Source of the DNA: Prorocentrum cordatum
Taxonomy: Eukaryota; Sar; Dinophyceae; Prorocentrales; Prorocentraceae
Assembly: GCA_963575745.1 (NCBI GenBank)
Contig: CAUYUJ010003570.1
Location: 492,057-556,056 of the forward strand
DNA: 64,000 nt
Reading direction: 5' to 3'
In this document: positions 11,691 to 20,442 of the stretch, piece after piece
How positions within the stretch are numbered: position 1 is the first letter of the stretch
Layout: each line of letters begins with the position of its first letter
Position numbers and translations under genes: made by a program
Notes under the pieces: model-generated
What the model saw: the letters and a program-made list of their open reading frames with translations, nothing else
Database searches by the model: none
Told to the model about the DNA's origin: nothing

Positions 11691-14512
11691 CTCCTCCGCG
11701 CCCCTGCGCCCGCACCGCTCTCAGCGGCCTCTGCCTCGGACGTCTTGCGCCCCAGCCGCCGCTTCCGCGCCGCCGCCACCTCCGCGGCGCCCTCCCCCGC
11801 GCGCCCGGCCCCCGCGGCCTCGCGCCCCGCGTCGCCCCCAGCAGCCTCTGCCTCGGACGTCTTGCGCCCCAGCCGCCGCTTCCGCGCCCCGCCGCGCACC
11901 GCGGCGGGCTCGGCAGCCTCCGGCTCGGACGTCTTCCGCCCCAGGCGCCGCTTCCGAGCGCCGCCGCGCACCCCCCCCCCCTCCCCCGCCCTCGTCCGCG
12001 CCGCCGCCCTGCTGCATCGCACCCTCCACGGCGTCGCCGCCCCCCCCACCGAGCGCAGCGTCCTGGTCTCTCGACGCACCAGCCGCCGCCGCACACCGAT
12101 GCGCCGCCCCCCTGCACCACTCCCCCCAATCCAAGTCGGTGTCGCGAACCCTGTTGTACTCATCCCCACGCGCGCGCAGCGCAGGCAGGCAGGAGCAGGC
12201 GCCAGCAGTGGCACCGATCGCACTGCGCCCAATTCCGCATAGAACAAGTGCGACGCCCCGTCGTCTGCTCCTCCGCACGCCTCGGGCCCGGCGCCGCCGT
12301 CGCCGCCCCCCTGCGGATACTCTCCGGGCGCATGCCCCATTTTCTCGTTCGCGTGCAGCCTGTTCTCCTTCGAACGCGGATCAATGTGCGGAAAGCACTG
12401 CGGGCCTGCGCACGGCTTCAGATACTGCTGCTTCATTGGGTACCGCCGGATCTCCTCGCTGGTCAACCGCAACGCCTCCACGCAGTCCTTCTCGCTACAT
12501 TCCATTTCGGAAGCTTGCAGCTGCCCCAGGTACTTGTTGAAGACCGCCCTGCTGTACCACATGAACACCTTCCCCCCCTGCTGCCCATTGTAGGACTCCC
12601 TCTCCGATCCGAACCGAGTAGTTCCCTCCCCGCAGCGATCCTGCAGTGTCCGCACCCCTGCCCCCTTCTCGTATACGAAGCCAGAACGGCCTTTGTCCTT
12701 GTTCGTTCTGAGATTGTCATGGACTTGCTTGAGGCACTGCTCGTACTCACTGTTCGTTAACACAAATCGCCCGTGCTCGTCCACCTCACACAAGGACTTC
12801 AGCACAGGTTTCATCTTCGACGCCATGTCCCACATCGCGTGCCGCGCGTACCACTGCTTAGATGGCTTGTTCGCCTTGAGCGCGAACTCCTTGAATTTAC
12901 CCAACGCGCCTGCAGGAATCGGGCCCCTGACGCGCCCGTGCGGGCACCCATATCGAGCACACTTCCCGCACACGTCGCTCCCCGTCTTCGGCCGAAACCG
13001 GCACTGCTCTCGCCCCCAGCCCCCCCCCCACGTCAGGCCTTTGCAGCGGTCCTCGTCCACGTAATCCGGCTGGAACTGCCGGGACTCTGCCTCGGACGCA
13101 AGCGCCCCGTCCGCGGCCCCGCGCTTCCGGCGCGCTCTCCGGGCACCGCGCGGACGCGCGGCCGGCCCGCTGCCATCGCTTGCACCATCGTCAGCACCCC
13201 CGACGTCCACGGTCACTCCAGGGATGACAGGCATCTCCTCGCCATCAGAATCGCTCGGCGGCGCCGCGGCCGAAGCCGCGCCCCGAAGAGCGCGCCTCGC
13301 AGCCGCTGCCTGCGGTGCGACGGCGTCCGATCGCGCCCGAGCAGCCCCCGCGCCATCCTCTTCCACCGTAACCCCTGGAAGCATCGGCATGTCCTCACCC
13401 GAATCGCTCTCGTCCCCAGACGCACGGCCGCGCGTGGCGACCGCAGCTGCAGGTCGACGAAGCACGGACGCCCCCGCGGCATCGCCCGAATCGGCATCGT
13501 CGACGGTGACTCCCTGGATGACTGGCATGTCCTCGCCAGACGACGACGGCGCCCCATCCTCACCGGTCGCGCGTCGCTCCCGCGCAGCAACGCCCGCCAT
13601 GACGTTCGGGTTCTGCGCACCGCGGAGATGCGCACCTCGCTGGCTTTTCGCGGCGGCCTTCTTTTTCGGCGCACTCCTCTTCGGCGCGCCTGCAATCGAC
13701 CGCAGCCACGGCGCGGCGCCTGCGTCTCCGAGAGATACGCCAGCGGCCAAGCGACCGTCCACATCAACGACCGTCGCGACATGGCCCTCTGGGTACCACA
13801 CAACGCTGCCGATCTCGGCCCCCCCCGCGGAACCCAAAAACCATGCGCCGGAACACTCCCCACGCAGTAAACCATCTGCACTCTCCGCCTCATAGACTCG
13901 CATCCTCGAACGGCGCGCCTCCAGCCAATCCTGCACGATAGCAAAGTTCGCCTTCTCCGCCGCGTCACCGCACGCCCCAGCTCCGGAATCATTAGCGCAC
14001 TGCAACTCGAAGAAGCACTCCGCCTGCGCGCGCGCGCCAGCACCCCCGCACCGAGCGACACTCAATTGCAGACACTTATTCCGCCACGGCCCCAGGCGAT
14101 CTCCCGCATCAACAACTCCGAGTCGCCCCGACGCGACGCCACGTCGAAGGCGCCGCCACCACGCGCGGGGCGCGCCAGACCACACAGCAGCACCGAGTCG
14201 CCCCACGCGGGAACACACATCGCAGGACAGACCGTCCAGCGCGGCGAAGACACAGGCCACGCGCAGAGCCGCATCGCCAACGCACTGCCCCGCCCTCTGC
14301 GACGCCCTCCAGTTAGCGTCCCCCGCGCACTCGTCCGCGCCCCGGCCCGCCCTGGCCCTGGCAGCGCCGATGCCAATGCCGGGGGAGAACCTGCGCGCGC
14401 GCACGCGCCGCCCCCCGCACCTCCGCGCGAAGAGCCCACGCAGGCCATAGTAAAACCACTTGGCGACCCGAACCTTCGCGGCAGACGGCGCCGCATCGGA
14501 CGGAGCGTCCAC
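11690..14512 (-). CDS. H1 polyprotein, N-terminal module and HGRV-x-GPIP Cys module
   Basis: About 940 residues in one frame; the exact start is not decidable because no ATG precedes it in frame (the first usable codon is GTG at 14,512). Near the start is AKWFYYGLRGLFAR then RRFSPGIGIGAA, a block that recurs in H2. A middle part has acidic repeats of the form MP(V/M)xxGVTVxxxxAD near 13,200-13,530. A Cys-rich module follows near 12,900-13,060: C-x13-C-x10-C-x2-C then HGRVRGPIP, probably a zinc site. Beyond it are KQWYARHAMWDMASKM and other helical segments. Near 11,730-11,960 the basic motif RKRRLGRKTSE occurs three times. A run of 10 or more C near 11,970-11,990 and the 11.7-12.25 kb stretch leave some doubt about the frame. 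Confidence 0.6.
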
Positions 14513-14521
14513 GTCGCGCCA

Positions 14522-14525
<4 letters not shown>

Positions 14526-14565
<40 letters not shown>
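14526..14565. repeat. (CT)20 microsatellite inside the H1 coding region
   Basis: A perfect 40-base CT tract. On the minus strand it would encode alternating Arg-Glu in any frame. It lies exactly between two coding segments that need different frames, so its length decides whether H1 reads through. Confidence 0.95.
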
Positions 14566-14569
<4 letters not shown>

Positions 14570-15660
14570 ACATCCGCGCGCGCGCGCGTCACAGCGCGGC
14601 CACCCGACAAAACTTGTGGCCTTGGCGGGAACAGACCCAGCGCAGCGAAAACTGAAGCTGCAATCAGCGCAACCTCCCCGACTGACAGCGCAGACACACG
14701 CGCTTCCAGAGACGGCAGCGCCACGCGCGGGGTGGACACGGAATCAACAGCCCGCGCCGCTCGGGCATTCAGAAACTGCTGCAGTCGCGCGAGTCTCCGC
14801 CCCCCCAGCGCCGCGCGGGACACCCGGGCACGCCGCGGCGACTCATCGCGCGCACGCGGCGACTCATCGCGCGGAAGCGGGCGCGGCACGACCGGAAGCG
14901 GGACACAAACCGCCATCTCTTCGTTACGCGCCGCCGCCACCTCCGTCCGCCGCGCCCACTCCGCCTCCCGCCGCGCACAGCGCGACCTCCGAAGCGACGC
15001 GCGGCACGCCTTGCGATGCGCTTTCTGCTCGCGCTGCGCTGCCTCCCAGGCGGCATCATCCACGACTGCCTCCCGGATCACGTCGTGCTCTGCGCGCAAG
15101 CTCTCACGCAGCCGGTCCTCCCACTCAACAGATCCTCCCAGCGGCGGGACGCGCTCCGCGCCACGCACAGACGGAGCCCGGACCGAGGCCACGGCCGCGA
15201 CAGATGCCGAAGCCAACGCCAGTGCCAAAACGGAAGCCCGGACCGGGGCTGACCAGACGACGTCGTCGGCTCCAATCCAATCGTCGTCAGCGTCGTTCTC
15301 GTCGTCGACGTCACAGTCGCTGGCGGCAAAAGCATCAAGTTCCCCCGCGTCGAAAAGCTCTATTAATTCACGGCCATCACTGCTTTCCCACGGCGAATGA
15401 TCAGCGAGCCGCGCTGGGACGGGCACAGCGACGGAATCCGAGGCCCGCGCGATCCCGCCTGGCAAGACCGGAGCCGAAGCCCGCGACGCAGCCGGAACCT
15501 CCCGCGAAAAGTCCAAAAGAAACTCTCCCTCCCAGCGCCCTGACCCAGTGGCCTCCTCTCCGCAGCGCACAGCCCGCGCCAGAGCCGAAGACGGCCGCGA
15601 AGATTTCGCGAGAGTTTCCTGCTCCGAACGCGGAGCGCATTGACGGTCGCCCACCGCGCC
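14570..15660 (-). CDS. H1 polyprotein, putative extreme N-terminal segment
   Basis: An open minus-strand frame upstream of the (CT)n tract. Between about 15,400 and 14,580 it reads as normal protein: an acidic patch (LFDAGELDAFAASDCDVDDE), a charged coiled-coil-like stretch with WEAAQREQKAHRKACRAS, then RLARLQQFLNARAARAVD and GEVALIAASVFAALGLFPP. The last two blocks match the N-terminus of H2 (RLEQFLAARAARAAD and GDAALRAACVLVALGVCPP), which argues that this is coding. The (CT)n tract then separates it from the next frame. The same frame stays open up to 16,542 through the minisatellite, but all three frames are open there, so that extension is not evidence of coding. The start codon is unknown. 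Confidence 0.55.
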
Positions 15661-15679
15661 CGCCGCGCGCGCAGACTCG

Positions 15680-16850
15680 GGAAACTGTCGCGGCAAATTC
15701 GCGCTAGTTCCCCCCTCCCAGCGCGCTGCCTCTGTCGCGGAAAATTCGCGATAGCTTCCCCCTCCCAGCGCGCTGCCTCCGAAGAGACACAACCGCACCG
15801 AGCGGCCGCGGCCGCGGCTGGAAGAGGTTGTAGCCGCGGCCGCAGCCACAGCCGCAGCCGCAGCCGCAGCCGCGGCCGCGGCTGGAAGAGGAAAACCACC
15901 GCGAAAAATTCGCGATAGTTTCCCCCTCCCAGCCGCGGCCGCAGCCACAGCCAGAGCCGCAGCCGCGGCCGCGGCCGCGGCTGAGAGAAGAAAACCACCG
16001 CGAAAAATTCGCGTTAGATTCCCCTCCCAACCGCGGCTGCAGCCGCGGCTGGAAGAAGAAAAACACTGCGAAAAATTCGCGATAGTTTCTCCCTCCCAGC
16101 CGCGGCCGCAGCCACAGCCAGAGCCGCGACCGCGGCCGCGGCCGCGGCTGGAAGAAGAAAACCACCGCGAAAAATTCACGATAGTTTCCCCCTCCCAGCC
16201 GTGGCAGCCGCAGCCGCAGAAGCAGCCGCGGCCGCGGCTGGAAGAAGAAAACCACCGCGAAAAATTCACGATAGTTTCCCCCTCCCAGCCGCGGCCGCAG
16301 CCACAGCCAGAGCCGCAGCCGCAGCCGCGGCCGCGGCTGGAAGAACAAAACCACCGCGAAAAATTCGCGATAGTTTCCCTTCGAACCGCCGCCGCAGCCG
16401 CAGCCGCAGCCTCGGCCGCGGCCGCGGCTGGAAGAGGAAAACCACCGCGAAAAATTCGCGGTGGTTTCCCCCTCCCAACCGCGGCCGCAGCCAGAGCCAG
16501 AGCCGCAGCCGCGAAACATTCGCGATAGTCCTCCAGCCGCAACCGCAGCCGCAGCCGCAGAAGCGGCCTCGGCCGCGGCTAGAAGAAGAAAACCACCGCA
16601 AATAATTCGCGATAGTTTCCCCGCCCCAGCCGCGACCGCAACCGCAGCCGCAGCCCCGGCCGCGGCCGCGGCTGGGAGAGAAAAACCACAGCGACAAATT
16701 CGCGATAATTTCCCCCTCCCAGCCGCGGCCGCAGCCACAGCCAGAGCCGCAGCCGCGGCCGCAGCCGCGGCTGGAAGAAGAAAAGCACCGCGACAAATTC
16801 GCGATAGTTTCCCTCTCGCGGCCGCAGCCACAGCCGCAGCCCCAAGTCTA
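15680..16850. repeat. Palindromic minisatellite, ~13 units of about 90-98 bp
   Basis: Each unit has a small palindrome CGCGAA-AAA-TTCGCG (for example 15,900-15,914), the sequence ATAGTTTCCCCCTCCCAGCC, and a run of GCCGCGGCCGCAGCC-type triplets with NotI sites, then CTGGAAGAAGAAAACCAC. Copies occur near 15,685, 15,737, 15,900, 15,999, 16,066, 16,166, 16,255, 16,350, 16,445, 16,510, 16,597, 16,690 and 16,786, with point variants in the palindrome. All three minus-strand frames are open and drift through the array, so it is probably not coding. It sits directly upstream of H1, where a promoter or origin could be. Confidence 0.85.
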
Positions 16851-17396
16851 TGTTACATATGTCATATCATAATCATATGTGATCCCTCGAATGCACAACT
16901 ACGCTGCTTATTTCGTATCACTCCGCGGCACCCCCTCTCTGCCCACCGCGGCTCCCCCTCTCCTTGTTTGTGCCTCCGCGGCACCCCTCTCTGCTCGGCG
17001 GAGGTCGGGCGGCTGCGGCCTTCGGTTTCGCTGACGAGATGTACTAGAAGCTCAGGACCTGGGCATCCTTTCTAAGGCCCGCACGGTCCATCTCAGCAAC
17101 TCCCCATTCCCGCTACACCTCCGGTCTGTCTTACGTTCCGCTCTGGCCCGACTTTAGGGAACAGGGCGCCCCCACACGGTCTAACTTGGGACTAGCTCCT
17201 TTGACCGCGTGCCGCAACCAAGTTCCCAGGGACGAAGCCTGCCACAGCTCCGCCCCAGCAGTGTCTGGCAACTGCCCGTACCACCAGTCCTTGGGTCCGG
17301 CTCGCGCCAGTTCTTGGGTTGGTCGCCCGCCGGCTTGTGGGCCCGGTCTCTCCTTAGGGATGGGATTGCTCCCGGGTCCAGCGGCCCGGCAGTTCT
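16851..17396. other. Unassigned spacer between H1 and the satellite field
   Basis: No gene recognised. It starts with an AT-rich stretch holding an inverted repeat, ACATATG at 16,855-16,861 and CATATGT at 16,874-16,880. Near 16,925-16,990 the phrase CTCCGCGGCACCCC(C)TCTCTGC occurs twice. The rest is GC-moderate single-copy-looking DNA with no convincing open frame. A short open frame at 17,186-17,398 on the plus strand has no recognisable features. Confidence 0.5.
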
Positions 17397-17470
17397 AGAA
17401 AAAGGTCCGTCGAGATTTTTCTTGCCAACTAGCTCTCCAGCGCGGCGGAATTACTCTTAAGCTTCCAGTA
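17397..17470 (+). repeat. Type A tail fragment at the left border of the satellite field
   Basis: This stretch (AAAAAGGTCCGTCGAGATTTTTC through CTCTTAAGCTTCCAGTAA) is the end of a type A unit whose body is missing. It joins unique DNA at about 17,396 and the first hairpin at 17,473. Confidence 0.8.
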
Positions 17471-17832
17471 ATGGGAACCGGCGGTAAACCGTCAACCTGG
17501 TTACCGCCGGGCACCTCGCAAGCTCTTTCGTTGCACAGCGCTCCTCCGAACAGACGAGGGAAGCTTCTGAAGCAAGAGCAGAAAAACTCGAAAAAACACG
17601 ATTTTCGGTTTTCATCCAAAGTCGGTTCCCTCAAGTCTTTCGATAGTAATACTGCAGCTACGGACCTGAGAATTTTACTGGCAGACGCGGCATAACCCAC
17701 TACAGGTCAGAAAAATCTGGTTTCTCGAAATGAATTGTCGAATATCTTTCAAATCTTTGGAAAACCGACCCCAAGTCACCACATTGTCTCTTGACGTCGG
17801 GTCGGCGAACTAGCTCCACCCCGCGCCGGAAT
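17471..17832 (+). repeat. Hairpin-headed satellite, type C unit
   Basis: The unit opens with the hairpin CCGGCGGTAA (17,478-17,487) and TTACCGCCGG (17,501-17,510). It continues CACCTCGCAAGCTC, a body of GAAGCTTCTGAAGCAAGAG, TCGATAGTAATACTGCAGCTAC and ATGAATTGTCGAATATC, and ends GGCGAACTAGCTCCACCCCG. Length about 355 bp. Confidence 0.85.
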
Positions 17833-18668
17833 GGGAACCGGCGGTACACCGTCAACTAGGTTTTTTTGAGTTTGAGTCAGGTCGCGGACAGCTGTGACAG
17901 CTGAGCCCTAAGACTCCCAAACGGAGCACAGGGTAGCTAGAGAAGGCATCTCTTATCATCACACTGCCGAGCCACTGAGGCATAGGCATCGGAATAGGAT
18001 GCAGGAACAAGGAAAAGGATGCAGCATGACATGTGAAATTGCAAAGGTGTAGGAACAGGTTAGAGAAGAAAGAAGCTACCCAAAACGTGTTCCACGGCCA
18101 TACAGAGCCGTCAATGGAGGCACATCCCTCCACAGAGCGCCCTCCGTCGAAGAATCCACGGAGGCCGTCTAGTTTTTGTTGTATTCGCATATACAATAAG
18201 AAAGGTATGAACATAGCTTCGTGCAATACGGTGCACGAGCATCTTATGTAAATAAGAGAGCTGCTCGCCAATGTCCGAAGCACCACCCTGCAATACGGTG
18301 CATCCTTATCATGTCCAACCGACACAGCCCACAGGTTCTCTGGATGTCCGCGCCCCCCCCCCCATCACGGTACCTCGTAGAGCTCTTTTCTTGTAGCGCT
18401 CCTCGGAACACATGAAGGAAGCTTCTGAAGCAGGAGCAGAAAGACTCGAAAAAATACGATTTTTCGGTTTTCATGCAAAGTCGGTTCCCTCAAGTCTTTC
18501 GATAGTACACTGCAGCTACGGACCTGAAAATTTCACTGGCAGACGCGGCATAACCCACTACAGGTGGGAAATATATGGCTTCCCAAAATGAATTGTCCAA
18601 TTTCCTTCAAATCTTAAGAAAACCAACCGAAAGTCACCACATTGTCTCTTTTAGGCGGGTCGGCGAAC
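17833..18668 (+). repeat. Type C unit interrupted by an insert in its hairpin loop
   Basis: The left hairpin arm is at 17,838-17,847 (last base changed) and the loop runs to 17,860. The right arm is absent, and the unit resumes at 18,372 with ACCTCGTAGAGCTC and a normal type C body. The intervening 17,861-18,371 is the foreign insert listed separately. Confidence 0.8.
17861..18371 (-). mobile_element. Probable retroposed insert with short poly-A end, inside a hairpin loop
   Basis: About 510 bp unlike its surroundings. Its left border is a run of seven T (17,861-17,867), so on the minus strand it ends in A7, as a retroposed cDNA would. Its right border is a C11 run (18,353-18,363) just before the satellite resumes. 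A minus-strand frame is open through almost all of it (17,852-18,325, GTG start, hydrophobic and Phe/Ser-rich), but I recognise no domain, and a 3' untranslated region is just as likely. The sequence TGCAATACGGTGCA occurs twice, near 18,218 and 18,288. No target-site duplication is obvious; instead the right hairpin arm is missing. Confidence 0.55.
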
Positions 18669-18990
18669 TGGGAACCGGCGGTAAACCGTCCACCTCGTAG
18701 AGCTCTTTTGTTGCACAGCGCTCCTCGGAACACATGAAGGAAGCTTCTGAAGCGAGAGCAGAAAAATTCGAAAAATCACGATTTTTTGGTTTTCATACAA
18801 AGTCGGTTCCAGCAAGTCTTTTGCTAGTAATATTGCACCTTCAGACCTGAGATTTCAACTGGCAAACGCGGCATAGACCACTATACGTGGGAAAAATACC
18901 CGCTCTCGAAATGAATTGTCAAATATCTTTCAAATATTCGCAAAACTGACCCAAAGTTGTCACATTGTCTCTTTTGGTCGGGTCGGCCAA
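18669..18990 (+). repeat. Type C unit lacking the right hairpin arm
   Basis: The left arm CCGGCGGTAA is at 18,675-18,684, followed by ACCGTC and then directly CACCTCGTAGAGCTC. Most of the loop and all of the right arm are deleted. The body is otherwise a normal type C unit, ending in GGTCGGCCAA before the next hairpin. Confidence 0.85.
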
Positions 18991-20114
18991 CTGGGCGCCG
19001 GCGGTAAACCGTCAACCTTTCTTACCGCCGGGGGACTCGTAGAGCTTCCTGACAATATACAATGTCGAAAAAATTGCAGAGAACGAATCGTTTTTCAGCC
19101 CAAGCGATTTCACACCTCTCCATGCAACAGCCGAACGCCCCCAATGCTTCTGGATTGTCTTCTGTACGAGCTCTCTAGCTCTCCTACAGCCCGAGTTGCG
19201 TGCGTAAATCGACAGCACGTCTCAAGATGACTCGAACAAAATGAACAGTTTGGCAAACCCAGCTCGAGTATCAGACCGAGTTCAGACCTCTGAATGCGAC
19301 AGGCGGACGCGTCTGGTGTCTCCTAATCGATTCCTGTAATTACCAGCCCTGCAGCCTCCCTACAGCCCGAGTTAAGTGCAGGAAACCGAGAGCACCTCTG
19401 AGGATGACTCGAAGAACACGAATAGTTTCGCGGACCTACTTCGGGCAGCAGACCGAGTTCCGAGCTCTGGATTCGACAGACGGACGCGCCTGCTGTCTTG
19501 AAATCGACTCCTGTGACTACCAGCACTGTAGAGCCCGAGTTAAGTGCAGAAAACCGACAGCACCTCTCAAGATGACTCGAATAATACGAATGGTTTCGCG
19601 ATTCTAGATCGGGCAAAAGACCGAGTTCAGAGCTCTGGAGTCAACAGACATACACGACTGATGATTCGGAATCGGTTTCTGTAAGTATCAGCTCTGTAGC
19701 TGTCCTATACCTCGAGTTTAGGACGGAAAACCGAGAGCGCCTGTCAAGATGACTCGAATTATACGAATAGTTTTGCGGACCTAGCTCGGCTAGCAGACCG
19801 AGTTCAGACCTCTAGATGCAACAGACGGACGCGCCTGATCATTCTGAATCGGTAAGGTGTGCTTACCAGCTCTGTAGCTGTCCTGTATCTCGAGTTAAGT
19901 TCAATAAACTGACAGCGCGTATCAAGATGACTCGAAACGGCCGATCCCGCCCGTGTGCTTTTTGACAGTAAAAGGTACCCAATCGAGCTGAGATCAAGAT
20001 GGCAAGCGGGAATAATATCTAATATCACGGGAAAAATACTAGAGCTCTAACGAATGGTTGAATTTCGAGAACAAAATTTTCAACCGACCAAAAGTCAGCA
20101 AAAGGTCCGTCGAG
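18991..20114 (+). repeat. Hairpin-headed satellite, type A unit
   Basis: Hairpin arms 18,998-19,007 and 19,022-19,031 with a 14-base loop. GGACTCGTAGAGCTTCC follows, then a lead of about 150 bp, then about five ~175-bp subrepeats (each with ATGACTCGAA, GACCGAGTTCAGA, GAATCGATT and GCCCGAGTTAAGTGCAGAAA), then a tail with GAAACGGCCGATCCCGC, GATCAAGATGGCAAGCGGGA and ACAAAATTTTCAACCGACC. The tail stops at GTCCGTCGAG where the next hairpin begins. Confidence 0.9.
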
Positions 20115-20442
20115 ACTGGGAACCGGCGGTAAACCGTCAACCAGGTTACCGCCGGGGCCCTCGTAGAGCTATTTTCTCACACGGCGCTCCTCGATAAGCA
20201 TCTAGAGCAAGACCTGAGAAACTCGAAAAACCACGTTTCTGTTTTTATCAAACGTCAGTTCCTCCAAGTGTTTTGATAGTAATACTGCAGCTACAGACCT
20301 GGAAATGTTACTGGCAAACGCGCCTCAACCCATTACAAATGCGATAAATCTGCTTTCTCAAAATAAAGAATCAAATATCTTTCAAATATTTGCAAAACCA
20401 CCCAAAAGTTACCACTGTATCCTTTCTGGCCGGGTCGGCCAA
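20115..20442 (+). repeat. Hairpin-headed satellite, type C unit
   Basis: Hairpin arms 20,123-20,132 and 20,146-20,155, then GGCCCTCGTAGAGC, a body of about 290 bp and the end GGTCGGCCAA. It is inserted between two type A units. Confidence 0.85.

Larger units (their letters stand above)
1..16850 (-). mobile_element. Helitron-like element H1 (Rep-helicase-endonuclease), incomplete at left edge
   Basis: Rolling-circle (Helitron/Helentron-type) element read right to left. Order on the minus strand: palindromic minisatellite, N-terminal module, Cys-rich HGRV-x-GPIP module, basic KTSE repeats, DUF6570-like region, HUH-Y2 Rep, Pif1-type superfamily 1 helicase, EEP endonuclease. Seen directly: HYH and EYVTKYATK in Rep, GVAGTGKS and LDEMSM in the helicase, ATWNI, GDMN and SDHF in the endonuclease. 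A helicase followed by an AP-type endonuclease is known in the Helentron branch. The coding frame changes near 14.57, 11.7, 9.66, 8.62 and 5.07 kb without loss of sequence, so these are small indels or sequencing errors rather than deletions. The 3' terminus lies outside the window and the right limit is set only by the end of the minisatellite. Confidence 0.85.

Noticed and set aside
15704-16831. Long Ala-, Arg-Gly- or Phe-Arg-Pro-rich minus-strand frames in the minisatellite
   Set aside because: All three frames are open and each drifts between units because the period is not a multiple of three. Not evidence of coding.
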